Below are positions 6,308 to 15,684 of a DNA stretch of 34,752 nt, one piece after another (the first letter of the stretch is position 1; each line of letters begins with the position of its first letter). Position numbers and translations under genes: made by a program. The DNA lies in NCBI GenBank assembly GCA_028817225.1, contig JAPPQC010000015.1:1-34752 (forward strand). The letters run 5' to 3'. The stretch is from Gammaproteobacteria bacterium. GTDB taxonomy: Bacteria; Pseudomonadota; Gammaproteobacteria; Poriferisulfidales; Oxydemutatoraceae. A model generated the notes under the pieces. It was not told the DNA's origin, did not search any database, and saw nothing but the letters and a program-made list of their open reading frames with translations.

Positions 6308-8147
6308 GGGCGGCCCCGGCGCCGTCGGCGCGGCGTGATTGCAGGTTCCAGAACATGCGGTAGAGGCCGCCTTCGGCCAGCAGTTGCTCGTGCGTGCCCT
6401 GGCCGACGATGCGCCCGCGGTCCATGACCAGAATGTGGCCGATGTGGACGACGGTGGACAGCCGGTGCGCGATGACCAGCGTTGTGATGCCCGCCGACGC
6501 CCGTTCCAGCGCCTTCAATATCGCCTTCTCCGAGCGCGAGTCAAGGCTTGAGGTGGCCTCGTCAAACACCAGGATGGACGGCTTTTTCAGCACCGCGCGC
6601 GCAATCGAGACCTTCTGCTTCTCGCCGCCGGACAACTTCAGGCCGCGCTCGCCGACCAGCGTGTCCCAGCCGTCGGGCAGGCGCGCGATGAAATCGCCGA
6701 GGTCGGCGGCGCGCGCCGCCGCCAGCACCTCCTCGCGCGATGCGCCGGGCCTGCCGTAGAGTATGTTGTCGTAAATCGTGCGGTTGAACAGCACCGTGTC
6801 CTGCGGCACGATGCCGATGCGTTGGCGCAGGCTGTGCTGGGTGCAGTCGCGCACATCCAGCCCGCCGACGCGGACGGCGCCGCGCTGCACATCGTAGAAG
6901 CGGAACAGCAGCCTCGCCAGCGTGGACTTGCCGGAACCGGACGGGCCGACGATGGCGACCTTGCCGCCGGCGGGCACCGAAAAATCCGCGCGCTCGATGA
7001 TCTCGCGCCCGGCGCGGTAATGAAAGCCGACATTGTCAAACACGACATCGCACGCGCCTTCGGGCAGTTCAACGGCGCCGTCGCGGTCGCGCACCTCGCG
7101 CGGCTGGTCGAGCAGGCGGAAGATCAAATCCATGTCGGCCAGCGCGTAGCGCACCGCGCGATAGACGACGCCGAGCATGCCGAGCGGCAGGAACAGTTGC
7201 AGCATCATCGTGTTGACCAGTATCAAGTCGCCCAAAGTCATGTCGCCGGCGATGACGCCGGTGGCGGCGAAGAACATCACCGCGGTCAAACCGGCGGCGA
7301 TGATCAAACCCTGGCCGAAGTTCAGCGCCGACATCGTCGTCTGGCTCATGACCGCGGCCTGCTCCCATTCCTTCAGCAGGCCGCCGTAGCGCCGGCATTC
7401 CGCCTCCTCGCTGTTGAAATACTTGACGGTCTCGTAGTTGATGACGCTGTCCACCGCCAACTGGTTGGCCTGCGAATCAAGTTCGTTCATGCGGTAGCGA
7501 AAACGCACGCGCCAGTTCGTGAACAGCACCGTGAAGACGACATAGACGGCGACCGTCGAGAACACCGCGGCGCCGAAATGCGCCGGGTAAAGCCCGAACA
7601 AATACAACGCGACCAGCGCGAATTCCGCCGTCACCGGCAGGATGTGAAACGCGAGGTAGTTGAGTATCGTCGAGACGCTCTGCGTGCCGCGCTCCAGGTC
7701 CCTGAACACGGCGCCGGTCTCGCGCTCCAGGTGAAACCGCAGCGACAATTGGTGCAGGTGCGACAGCACCCGCAGCGACAGCCGCCGCATCGCGCGGTAG
7801 CGCACGCGCGCGAACACGGCGTCGCGCAGTTCGTTGAACAGCGCGCTGACCAGGCGCAAACCGCCGTAGGCGGCGAGAAACACCAACGGCAGCGCCAGCG
7901 CCCGCCCGCGCTCGGTGTCGAGCGCGTCCACGATTTCCTTCAGTACCAGCGGCACGCCGATGACCGCGAGTTTGGCGACCACCAGGCAGGTGAGCGCGAA
8001 CACCACGCGCCCGCGGTATTCCCACAGGTACGGCAGTATCCGCCGCAGGTTGCGCCAGTCGGCGCGTTCGCCGTGCGGGCGGCGCGTGCGCCGCACCAGC
8101 GCCGACATCACGCGCGCCGAGTTGGCCATGCTGCGGATGCCGTCCAT
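6300..8147 (-). CDS. Atm1/HMT1-like ABC half-exporter (permease-ATPase fusion, 615 aa)
   Basis: An N-terminal six-helix permease (about residues 45-340) is followed by a nucleotide-binding domain. Walker A is GPSGSGKST, the signature is LSGGEKQKVSIARA, Walker B is ILVFDEATSSLD, and the H-loop is VIAHRLST. The permease segment INYETVKYFNSEEAE is the diagnostic stretch of the Atm1/ABCB7/HMT1 branch, which exports glutathione-linked or iron-sulfur-related compounds and metals. It would act as a homodimer in the inner membrane. The ATG at 8147 follows the ispB stop by 5 bp; a GTG at 8150 is also possible. The substrate cannot be inferred from the neighbours, which concern prenyl synthesis and DNA repair. 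Confidence 0.88.
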   Translation of the reverse strand: MDGIRSMANSARVMSALVRRTRRPHGERADWRNLRRILPYLWEYRGRVVFALTCLVVAKLAVIGVPLVLKEIVDALDTERGRALALPLVFLAAYGGLRLVSALFNELRDAVFARVRYRAMRRLSLRVLSHLHQLSLRFHLERETGAVFRDLERGTQSVSTILNYLAFHILPVTAEFALVALYLFGLYPAHFGAAVFSTVAVYVVFTVLFTNWRVRFRYRMNELDSQANQLAVDSVINYETVKYFNSEEAECRRYGGLLKEWEQAAVMSQTTMSALNFGQGLIIAAGLTAVMFFAATGVIAGDMTLGDLILVNTMMLQLFLPLGMLGVVYRAVRYALADMDLIFRLLDQPREVRDRDGAVELPEGACDVVFDNVGFHYRAGREIIERADFSVPAGGKVAIVGPSGSGKSTLARLLFRFYDVQRGAVRVGGLDVRDCTQHSLRQRIGIVPQDTVLFNRTIYDNILYGRPGASREEVLAAARAADLGDFIARLPDGWDTLVGERGLKLSGGEKQKVSIARAVLKKPSILVFDEATSSLDSRSEKAILKALERASAGITTLVIAHRLSTVVHIGHILVMDRGRIVGQGTHEQLLAEGGLYRMFWNLQSRRADGAGAARA

Positions 8148-8152
8148 CACCG

Positions 8153-9112
8153 TCAGCGCTCGCGCTCGACGACGAAACCGGCCAGCGCCTCAAGCGCCGC
8201 CTTGCCCGGCGAGGCCGCCAACGGCGCCAGGCATTCGCGGGCGCGGGCGGCGTAGTGGCGCGCGCGCTCGCGCGTGTAGTCGAGCGAACCGGCGGCCTCA
8301 AACACCGCCAGCGCCGCGTCGAGGCCGTCGTCGCCGCCGAAGGCGCCGCGCAGCGCGTCGGCGTCGCGCGGCCCGCAATGCGCGAGCGCGTGAATGAAGG
8401 GCAGCGTCGGCTTGCCCTCGCGCAGGTCCTGGCCGCGGGTCTTGCCGGTGCCGGCGCCGGTGTAGTCGAGCAGGTCGTCCACCAGTTGAAACGCAAGCCC
8501 GGTGTTAAGCCCGTAGCCGGCGGCGCATTCCAGCACCTCGCCGCCGGCGCCGGCGACCATCGCGCCGCCGCGGCAGGCGACCTCGAACAGCGCCGCGGTC
8601 TTGCACTCGATGACGCGCAGGTATTCGTCCTCGCCGGTGTCGGCGCGGCGCAGGTTGACCAGTTGCCGCACCTCGCCCTCGGCGATGACATTGGTCGCGC
8701 GCGACAGCGCCGCAGGCAGGCCGGCGTGGCCGATTTCGCAGATCATCTGAAACGCGCGCGAATAAAGAAAGTCGCCGACCAGCACGCTGGCGGCGTTGCC
8801 CCAGATGTCGCGCGCCGTCCGCCTGCCGCGGCGCAGCGCCGAGTCGTCCACGACATCGTCGTGCAGCAGCGTCGCGCTGTGGATGAACTCGATGCCCGCC
8901 GCCAGTTCCAGGTGGCCGCGGCGCACGCCGCCGCCGACCAGCGCCGACAGCAGCACCAGCACCGGGCGCAGGCGCTTGCCGCCGCCGGTGACATGGCCGC
9001 CCAATTCCCCGACCAGCGGCAGGCCGGAATGCAGGCGGCGCTCTATCAGCGCGTCCACCTGCGCCAGTTCGCCGCTGATTTGTGATGTAATTTCAGTGAT
9101 TTGCGTTTCCAT
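8153..9112 (-). CDS. ispB: octaprenyl/polyprenyl diphosphate synthase
   Basis: A trans-prenyltransferase making the side chain of ubiquinone. The first aspartate-rich motif is LLHDDVVDDS and the second is QLVDDLLDY; GGGKRLRP binds the allylic or homoallylic pyrophosphate. Length (319 aa) is typical. I chose the ATG at 9112 (METQITEITSQ) over the in-frame start at 9169 because family members begin near here and the longer version would run across the divergent promoter. It heads a four-gene minus-strand operon, and its divergent placement from rplU-rpmA-obgE is the classic proteobacterial arrangement. Chain length (C40 or other) cannot be read directly. Confidence 0.93.
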   Translation of the reverse strand: METQITEITSQISGELAQVDALIERRLHSGLPLVGELGGHVTGGGKRLRPVLVLLSALVGGGVRRGHLELAAGIEFIHSATLLHDDVVDDSALRRGRRTARDIWGNAASVLVGDFLYSRAFQMICEIGHAGLPAALSRATNVIAEGEVRQLVNLRRADTGEDEYLRVIECKTAALFEVACRGGAMVAGAGGEVLECAAGYGLNTGLAFQLVDDLLDYTGAGTGKTRGQDLREGKPTLPFIHALAHCGPRDADALRGAFGGDDGLDAALAVFEAAGSLDYTRERARHYAARARECLAPLAASPGKAALEALAGFVVERER

Positions 9113-9130
9113 GGTTTTTCCGCCGGGGGC

Positions 9131-9158
9131 TTGAATCTGCCGCCCGGATGGATATAAT
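9131..9158 (+). promoter_or_regulatory. sigma70-type promoter of the 9205 gene and probably rplU-rpmA
   Basis: TTGAAT at 9131-9136 and a perfect TATAAT at 9153-9158 are separated by 16 bp. They are followed about 45 bp later by an AAGGAGG ribosome site and the ATG at 9205. No terminator is seen before rplU, so ribosomal protein genes may also be read from here. Confidence 0.75.
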
Positions 9159-9204
9159 CGGCGGTTCATCCACCAACCCTATGATAACAAGGAGGAGAAA
9201 CCCA

Positions 9205-9522
9205 ATGGCAGAACAAGGACAAACACAGGAACAGCAACAGGCGGAATTTCCGAAGATAGATTTCGACCAGTTGCCCGACATGCGCGAGACCATCTCGGGC
9301 ATCATCGGCCTGCTGTGCTATTCAGACACCGATCTTCGCGCAATGCTGCTGAACGACGGGCTGAACAAGCAAAACCTGACAGTCGTCACCGACAAGATAC
9401 GCGCGTTCTACAGCCAAATTGGCAAGGAAGCGCCGGACCTGTCGTGGATGGAGGGCACCAAGTTCAACATCCACAAGAACGACGACAACACCTACGTCAT
9501 TCCGCTGCCGCACACCGAGTGA
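9205..9522 (+). CDS. unknown 105-aa protein upstream of rplU
   Basis: The ATG at 9205 has an excellent AAGGAGGAG ribosome site; the in-frame ATG at 9148 overlaps the promoter and is rejected. The N-terminus is Gln-rich (MAEQGQTQEQQQAEF), then comes an alpha-helical part (ETISGIIGLLCYSDTDLRAMLLND), and it ends with a beta-like, charged segment and IPLPHTE. No signal peptide or membrane segment is visible. I do not recognise a family. The pattern D-x-x-LRAMLLND followed at the end by NDDNTYVIPLP vaguely resembles NHLP-type leader domains (D-x-xFxxxLxxD ... DTLxxxLP), but there is no G-G site or core. It lies 19 bp before rplU and is likely cotranscribed and well expressed. Confidence 0.7.
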   Translation: MAEQGQTQEQQQAEFPKIDFDQLPDMRETISGIIGLLCYSDTDLRAMLLNDGLNKQNLTVVTDKIRAFYSQIGKEAPDLSWMEGTKFNIHKNDDNTYVIPLPHTE

Positions 9523-9541
9523 GGACGCGGGAGCATCCCTG

Positions 9542-9856
9542 ATGATTTACGCGGTCATCGCCACCGGCGGCAGACAATACAAGGTGTCGCCGGGGGATGT
9601 CATTCGTGTCGGGAAACTCGGCACGGAGGAAGGCAAGGCGGTTGTTTTCGACAAGGTGCTGCTGGTGAACAACGACGGCAACCTCGACATCGGCGCGCCC
9701 TACCTTGAGAACAGCGCCGTCGCCGGGAAAGTCGTGCGCCATGGCCGCGACGAAAAAATCCGCGTCATCCGGTTCAAGCGGCGCAAACGCCATTTGCGCC
9801 GCCTTGGGCACCGCCAGCCGTTCACCGCGGTTGAAATCACCGGCATCAACCCGTAA
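9542..9856 (+). CDS. rplU: 50S ribosomal protein L21
   Basis: 104 residues, beginning MIYAVIATGGRQYKV and ending with the basic RNA-binding part RFKRRKRHLRRLGHRQ and the usual FTAVEITGI. Length and order match bacterial L21, which binds 23S rRNA domain VI together with L20. The ATG at 9542 lies 19 bp after the preceding gene and has a modest GGGAG ribosome site. It is followed 21 bp later by rpmA, the conserved partner. Confidence 0.97.
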   Translation: MIYAVIATGGRQYKVSPGDVIRVGKLGTEEGKAVVFDKVLLVNNDGNLDIGAPYLENSAVAGKVVRHGRDEKIRVIRFKRRKRHLRRLGHRQPFTAVEITGINP

Positions 9857-9877
9857 GGACTTGCGGGGGAGAACGGC

Positions 9878-10135
9878 ATGGCGCACAAGAAAGCGGGCGG
9901 CAGCACGCGCAACGGCAGGGATTCCGAATCGAAACGCCTCGGCGTCAAGAAATTCGGCGGCGAGACGGTGCGGGCCGGCAACATCCTCGTGCGCCAGCGC
10001 GGCACCCACTTCCACGCCGGCGCCAATGTCGGCTGCGGGCGCGACCACACGCTGTTCGCGCTGACGGCGGGCGCCGTCGTGTTCGCGCGCAAAGGCGCGC
10101 GGCGCAGGCGCACCGTCAGCGTCGTCCCCGCCTGA
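9878..10135 (+). CDS. rpmA: 50S ribosomal protein L27
   Basis: 85 residues, beginning [16 protein letters not shown], the typical N-terminus that reaches the peptidyl-transferase centre, then [18 protein letters not shown] and [12 protein letters not shown]. There is no N-terminal extension of the firmicute type, so no prepeptide processing is expected. It stands between rplU and obgE, as in most proteobacteria. The ribosome site is GGGGGAGA upstream of the ATG at 9878. Confidence 0.97.
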   Translation: MAHKKAGGSTRNGRDSESKRLGVKKFGGETVRAGNILVRQRGTHFHAGANVGCGRDHTLFALTAGAVVFARKGARRRRTVSVVPA

Positions 10136-11615
<1,480 letters not shown>

Positions 11616-11619
<4 letters not shown>

Positions 11620-12116
11620 ACCGCGTGTTTCTGAGCATCGGCAGCAACATAGACAAGGAGAAGAACATCGCCTCGTGCGTCGCCGCGCTGCGCCGGGTGT
11701 TCAGCCCGCTGACGCTGTCGTCGGTCTATCAGTCGGCGGCGTTCGGCTTCAACGGCGGCGACTTCTACAACCTGGCGGCGTCGTTCGAGACCGCGATGCC
11801 GCCGCTGGCGATCGAGAAAATCCTGCGCCGAATTGAAAAAGAGCATGGCCGCGTGCGCGGCGCCAACCGTTTTGAGTCGCGCCAACTCGACCTCGACCAG
11901 ATTCTGCACGGCGACCTCGTCATCGAGGACGGCGGCCTGCAACTGCCGCGCGCCGAAATCGCCGAACACGCCTTCGTGCTGGGGCCGCTGGCCGAAATCG
12001 GCGGCGGCGTCGTCCACCCGGTGCTGAAAAAAACCTGCGCCGAACTGTGGGAGCGCTTTGACAAGACGCGCCACCGGCTGACGCGCGTGCCGATGGCGCT
12101 GCCGCCGGACGGATAA
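11616..12116 (+). CDS. folK: 6-hydroxymethyl-7,8-dihydropterin pyrophosphokinase (HPPK)
   Basis: 166 residues, beginning RVFLSIGSNIDKEKNI, with YNLAASFET, and the signature RFESRQLDLDQILHGD, where the two Asp residues bind magnesium. The usual form is R-x-x-x-R-T/x-LDLDLL, so Gln before LDLD and Gln after it are mild deviations. It transfers pyrophosphate from ATP to the folB product in folate synthesis. Its start overlaps the folB stop by 4 bp. A GC-rich inverted repeat shortly after the stop may end the operon. Confidence 0.93.
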
Positions 12117-12126
12117 CTCATCGGCG

Positions 12127-12154
12127 GCGCACCGGCGGCGCGCCCGCGGTGCGC
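12127..12154 (+). terminator. GC-rich inverted repeat after folK, possible terminator
   Basis: Arms GCGCACCG (12127-12134) and CGGTGCGC (12147-12154) can form an 8-bp stem. No T-run follows, so it is not a classical intrinsic terminator. It could be a 3' stabiliser or part of a Rho-dependent end. Confidence 0.3.
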
Positions 12155-12203
12155 GAACAGTGCACAAAAGGCGCGCCAACAGCGCAAAAACAGGCGCCGT
12201 CGT

Positions 12204-12223
12204 CCGTTCAACAACCTTTGTCA
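12204..12223 (+). promoter_or_regulatory. 20-bp upstream box, orphan precursor copy
   Basis: CCGTTCAACAACCTTTGTCA differs at only two or so positions from the box before each promoter of the precursor array and the one before rho. It ends 26 bp upstream of a perfect TATAAT that has no recognisable -35, so it may be an activator or UP-like site. Confidence 0.6.
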
Positions 12224-12277
12224 GTGGCCCCGAAGCGCGCCGCCGGCGTTATAATGGCCGCAATCCACTGACAAAGG
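12215..12277. promoter_or_regulatory. perfect 13-bp inverted repeat flanking the promoter and covering the ribosome site
   Basis: CCTTTGTCAGTGG (12215-12227) and CCACTGACAAAGG (12265-12277) are exact reverse complements 50 bp apart. The left arm lies upstream of the -10 box; the right arm includes the AAAGG part of the Shine-Dalgarno sequence. Two operator half-sites, or a hairpin formed only in transcripts that read in from folK, are both possible. Confidence 0.6.
12250..12255 (+). promoter_or_regulatory. -10 box TATAAT of the orphan precursor gene
   Basis: A perfect TATAAT 32 bp before the ATG at 12287. The position for -35 holds GCCCCG, far from consensus, so activation through the upstream box is likely. 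Confidence 0.6.
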
Positions 12278-12286
12278 AGAAACATG

Positions 12287-12652
12287 ATGAGAACACAGAC
12301 AGCAACTGAACTGCCGGCCACCAACGAGATTGTCTCGGCGCTGCTGGCGGCGAAATACGCGGACGACCAGACGCTGCTGCAAACCGTCAGGGACAACCCG
12401 CAGACGGCGCTGAACGGCAGCGGAGTGGCGGTCACGGTGCGCGCGGTGCAAAACACCGAAGACACGCTGCATATCTGCGTGCCGGACTACGATGTGCTGG
12501 CCGACATGAAACTCGACGACGAGCAACTGGCCCAGGTGTCGGGCGGCGAGATTTTCATCTCCATCGGCATCGCCATCAGCGCCGCGTTTGTCGTCGGCAC
12601 CGTCGCCACCGTCGTCGGCGTGAAAGTCACCGAAGCCAACAGGGAAGAGTAG
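12287..12652 (+). CDS. orphan NHLP-type peptide precursor with G-G site (121 aa)
   Basis: The leader has the NHLP (nitrile-hydratase-like leader peptide) pattern: TNEIVSALLAAKYADDQTLL, then VRAVQNTEDTLHICVPDY, and DDEQLAQVSGG as the cleavage site (about residue 85). The core that follows is about 35 residues, hydrophobic, with Gly spacing (EIFISIGIAISAAFVVGTVATVVG) and a charged end KVTEANREE; it has no Cys. It is clearly paralogous to the seven-gene array at 25741-29931 but more diverged; it lacks the first leader Cys. The ATG at 12287 has 7 bp to AGGAG; the ATG at 12284 is also in frame. No modification enzyme is adjacent. A secreted peptide is inferred. Confidence 0.8.
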   Translation: MRTQTATELPATNEIVSALLAAKYADDQTLLQTVRDNPQTALNGSGVAVTVRAVQNTEDTLHICVPDYDVLADMKLDDEQLAQVSGGEIFISIGIAISAAFVVGTVATVVGVKVTEANREE

Positions 12653-12669
12653 GTCCTCCCGTTTGCGAA

Positions 12670-12697
12670 GCGGCGCCGGGTCATGCACCGGCGCCGC
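12670..12697. terminator. perfect 10-bp GC hairpin between convergent genes
   Basis: GCGGCGCCGG (12670-12679) and CCGGCGCCGC (12688-12697) with an 8-nt loop lie between the convergent orphan precursor and the SDR gene. There is no T-run on either side, so it may be a bidirectional Rho-independent-like pause or an mRNA 3' protector. Confidence 0.4.
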
Positions 12698-12701
12698 GAT
12701 G

Positions 12702-13451
12702 TCAGGCGGGCGCCCGCCCGCCGTCCACTGCAATCGTCTCGCCGGTGATATAAGCGGCGGAGGTCACCAGAAACAACACCGTTTCCGCCACATCGGCGGG
12801 TTCGCCGGTGCGCGCCAGCGCGGTGCGCTGCAAGACGGCGCGGCGGCGCGCGTCGTCGTCGCCGGCGCCGCCGTCTTCGGGCCACAGAATGGCGCCGGGC
12901 GCGACGGCGTTGCAGCGCACCCGCGGCGCCAGTTCCAGCGCGAGCGAGCGCGTCAGCATCGCCAGCGCCGCCTGCGTCGCGCAATACGCGGCGTGGTTTT
13001 TCAGCGGCTGCGAGGCGTAGAAGTCGGTCAGGTTGACGATGCAGCCTTCGCGGCGCGCCAGTTCCTGCGCCAGTTCCCCGGCCAGCAGCAGCGGCGCCTT
13101 CAGGTTGACGCCGATGAGTTCGTCCATGCGCGCGTCGTCGGCAGCCGCGAGCGGGGTCTCGAAGAACACCGAGGCGTTGTTGACGAGCGCGTCAAGACGC
13201 CGCCAGCGCGCGCACGCCGCGCGCGCCAGTTCGCGCACCGCCGCCGCGTCGCGCAAATCGGCGGCCAGCACGCAGGCCGAATCACGCCGCGCGGCGTTCA
13301 ATTCGTCCGCCAGCGCGCGCGCGTCGGACTGCGAGCGGCGGCAATGCAGCGCGACATTGAAACCGGCGCCGTGCAAAGCCCGCGCAATGCAGGCGCCGAT
13401 GCGCCGCGCACCGCCGGTAATCAGCGCCGCCTTGTGGTTATCCGTCGTCAA
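12702..13451 (-). CDS. short-chain dehydrogenase resembling pteridine reductase, catalytic Lys replaced
   Basis: A Rossmann SDR of 249 aa. The nucleotide motif is TGGARRIG, of the pteridine-reductase type in which Arg favours NADPH; NNAS and the PTR1-like active-site block NLTDFYASQPLKNHAAY follow. The Asp and Tyr are 13 residues apart, as in PTR1, but the Lys expected four residues after Tyr is Gln (YCATQ, codon CAG on the minus strand). The end ITGETIAVDGG is typical. The nearby folB-folK pair makes a pterin or folate role plausible (FolM-like). The start is a TTG at 13451; no ATG lies closer to the fold. The Lys loss should lower or change activity unless another residue replaces it. Confidence 0.8.
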   Translation of the reverse strand: MTTDNHKAALITGGARRIGACIARALHGAGFNVALHCRRSQSDARALADELNAARRDSACVLAADLRDAAAVRELARAACARWRRLDALVNNASVFFETPLAAADDARMDELIGVNLKAPLLLAGELAQELARREGCIVNLTDFYASQPLKNHAAYCATQAALAMLTRSLALELAPRVRCNAVAPGAILWPEDGGAGDDDARRRAVLQRTALARTGEPADVAETVLFLVTSAAYITGETIAVDGGRAPA

Positions 13452-13584
13452 ATCCGTTCACCGCAAACCGGCGCAATGATACCGCAACGCACGCGCGCCG
13501 CCGGCAATCGGCGCCGTCAAACCTGTTCACCGCAAACCAACGCAACGATACCGCAGCGCACGCGCGCCGCCGCCGCGACGCCGG
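13447..13584. repeat. 69-bp tandem duplication, two copies
   Basis: 13447-13515 and 13516-13584 align along their whole length (shared blocks GTTCACCGCAAACC, GATACCGCA and GCACGCGCGCCGCCG) with scattered differences. The first copy includes the first codons of the SDR gene; the second lies in the intergenic space before uppP. No function is evident. Confidence 0.75.
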
Positions 13585-13605
13585 TCGCGCCGCGCGGCGT
13601 GCTGT

Positions 13606-13611
13606 TATACT
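13606..13611 (+). promoter_or_regulatory. candidate -10 box (TATACT) of uppP
   Basis: TATACT lies 31 bp before the uppP ATG. No -35 element of quality is seen at the right distance in this GC-rich stretch. The assignment rests on one hexamer. Confidence 0.35.
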
Positions 13612-13642
13612 CGGCGTCCGATACCGCCGCCGCGCGCCACCG

Positions 13643-14437
13643 ATGGATATTTTTCAAAGCGTTGTTCTGGCCCTCGTGCAGGGCGTCACCGAATTCCTGC
13701 CGGTGTCGAGTTCGGCGCACCTGGTGCTGGTGCGCGACTGGCTGAACTGGCGCGGCGAACACCTTGCCTTCGACATCACGGTTCACGCCGGCACGCTGTG
13801 CGCGGTTGTCGTCCACTGCCGGCGGCAACTGGCGGCGATGCTGCGCGCGTGCCTGCCGCGCGCGCCGCGCGACGATGAAAACCTCCGCCTGCTGGCCGCC
13901 GTCGCCGTCGCGTCGCTGCCGGTGCTGGTTGCGGGCTGGTGGTTTGAGCCGCTGGTCAGGGCGCACCTTCGCACAACGCCGGTCATCGCCGCGGCCACCG
14001 TCGGCTTCGCGCTGGCGCTGTGGCTGGCCGACGCAAGGCGCACCGGCGGCGTGCGCGGGGTGACGCTGGCCGGCGCCGTGTGGATCGGGCTGGCGCAGGC
14101 ACTGGCGCTGGTGCCGGGCGCGTCGCGCGCCGGCGTTGTCATCACCGCCGGGCTGCTGCTGGGGCTGGCGCGCGCGCAGGCCGCGCAGTTCTCGTTTCTG
14201 CTGGCGATACCGGTCATCCTCGCCGCCGCCGCGCTGCAAGCGCTGCAACTGGCGCAAGGCGTTCATATTGAGGCGGTGGCGGCGGCGCCGCTGGCGGCGG
14301 GGTTCGCGGTGTCGGCGCTGTTCGCGCTGGCGACGATACGGCTGTTCATCCGCTTTGTCGAGAAAATCGGCCTGCTGCCTTTTGTGCTGTACCGGCTGCT
14401 GCTCGGCGCGCTGCTGTTCGGCCTCATGCTGCTGTAA
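13643..14437 (+). CDS. uppP: undecaprenyl-diphosphate phosphatase (BacA/UppP)
   Basis: An integral membrane enzyme of 264 aa that recycles the undecaprenyl carrier for peptidoglycan and is linked to bacitracin resistance. The two family signatures are present: QGVTEFLPVSSSAHL (about residues 14-28), with catalytic Glu and Ser, and LVPGASRAGVVITAGLLLGL (about 156-175), with the PGxSRS-like loop, here PGASRAG where PGxSRSG is usual. Seven or so hydrophobic segments are visible. The ATG at 13643 has no clear ribosome site. Confidence 0.95.
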   Translation: MDIFQSVVLALVQGVTEFLPVSSSAHLVLVRDWLNWRGEHLAFDITVHAGTLCAVVVHCRRQLAAMLRACLPRAPRDDENLRLLAAVAVASLPVLVAGWWFEPLVRAHLRTTPVIAAATVGFALALWLADARRTGGVRGVTLAGAVWIGLAQALALVPGASRAGVVITAGLLLGLARAQAAQFSFLLAIPVILAAAALQALQLAQGVHIEAVAAAPLAAGFAVSALFALATIRLFIRFVEKIGLLPFVLYRLLLGALLFGLMLL

Positions 14438-14519
14438 GCGCGCCGGGTTTCCGTTCGCGCTGTTTCGCCGCCCGCGCAGCGTGGCGCGGCGATGCCGACC
14501 GCTGTCCGGCGACTGCCGT

Positions 14520-15683
14520 TCATCTTCCTGTCGCCTTGAGCGCGTCGAGTTTCAGTTCGCGCACGCGCTGTTTGACATCGCCGGCATTGCCCGCGCCGTC
14601 GTCGCTGCCGGCGAGCGCGGCGCCGAAATCAATCGCCGCAAGCGCGCGCAGCGCACGCCGGACACGCCCGGCGCCGGCGGGCGCCGCGCCGCGCGCCAGC
14701 GCGCAAACCGTCAGCAGCGCCTCAAAGCGTTTGCCCTTGCGTAATGCGTCGGCGCCTTCCAGCAGGTCAAGCAGTTCCTCGCGCGACAGCGCGTCGGCGC
14801 GGCCAAGCGGCTCCAGAAAACGCCCGGTGGCCGACACCAGCCAGCGGTAACGGTTCGGCAGTTTAAGCCGCTCGCACAGCGACACCAGCGGCGATTGCTG
14901 CAATGCCGATGGCGGCGGCTGTTGCAACGACTGCTGCGACACCGACGGCAACGCAAAACACGCCAGCAGCGCCAGCAGTATCTCCGGCGGGTGGCGCGCG
15001 GCGGCGGCCTCGTCAAGCGCGCGCATCGCGTCCGTGTCGTTCGCCGCCGCTTCCATTTCCGGCAGCACGCGCGCCAGCGCGCCGGTGCGCTTCATCACAT
15101 CGAAAAAGACCGACGGGTGCGCCGTCGCCAGCGCCTTCTCCGTTTCCTGCCAGACGCGCTCGGCGACGAGATGGTCGGCCTCGCCCGACTGAACCATCGC
15201 CTGCATCAGCGTCATCGTCGCGTCGGCGACCGTGAAACCGGCGTCGTGCAGTTTCGCGGCAAAACGCGCGGCGCGCAGAATCCGAACCGGGTCCTCGGCG
15301 AAGGCCGGCGAGACATGGCGCAGCGTGCGCGCCTTGATGTCGCCGCGCCCGCCGTGCGGGTCCACCAGTTGCCCGTCGGCGGTGCGCGCCATCGCGTTGA
15401 CGGTGAGGTCGCGGCGCGACAAGTCCTGCTCCAGCGTGACGCCCGGCTCGGCGTCAAAGGCAAAGCCGTGGTAGCCGTGGCCGGTCTTGCGCTCGGTGCG
15501 CGCAAGCGCGTATTCCTCGCCGCTTTCGGGGTGAATGAACACCGGGAAGTGCCTGCCGACCGGCTTGAAACCGCGCGCCAGCATGTCGTCGCGCGTCGCG
15601 CCGACGACAACCCAGTCGCGTTCGCGCACAGGCAGGCCGAGCAGTTCGTCGCGGACGCTGCCGCCGACGCGGTACACCTCCAT
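14520..15683 (-). CDS. cca: CCA-adding tRNA nucleotidyltransferase, without HD domain
   Basis: A class II nucleotidyltransferase that adds or repairs the 3' CCA of tRNA. It begins [16 protein letters not shown]; the catalytic pair follows in RERDWVVVG, where the canonical DxD is represented by the RDWV region, then [23 protein letters not shown] and the neck [12 protein letters not shown]. At 387 aa it lacks the C-terminal HD phosphohydrolase domain of the E. coli enzyme. A short Gln/Pro/Ser-rich insert ([15 protein letters not shown]) lies in the tail. The ATG at 15683 stands one base after the stop of the upstream epimerase gene (TGA-C-ATG), indicating coupled translation. Confidence 0.93.
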   Translation of the reverse strand: MEVYRVGGSVRDELLGLPVRERDWVVVGATRDDMLARGFKPVGRHFPVFIHPESGEEYALARTERKTGHGYHGFAFDAEPGVTLEQDLSRRDLTVNAMARTADGQLVDPHGGRGDIKARTLRHVSPAFAEDPVRILRAARFAAKLHDAGFTVADATMTLMQAMVQSGEADHLVAERVWQETEKALATAHPSVFFDVMKRTGALARVLPEMEAAANDTDAMRALDEAAAARHPPEILLALLACFALPSVSQQSLQQPPPSALQQSPLVSLCERLKLPNRYRWLVSATGRFLEPLGRADALSREELLDLLEGADALRKGKRFEALLTVCALARGAAPAGAGRVRRALRALAAIDFGAALAGSDDGAGNAGDVKQRVRELKLDALKATGR

Positions 15684-15684
15684 G

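Noticed and set aside
12670..12697. Reading this hairpin as a standard intrinsic terminator
   Set aside because: No T-run on either strand; kept only as a low-confidence structural feature.
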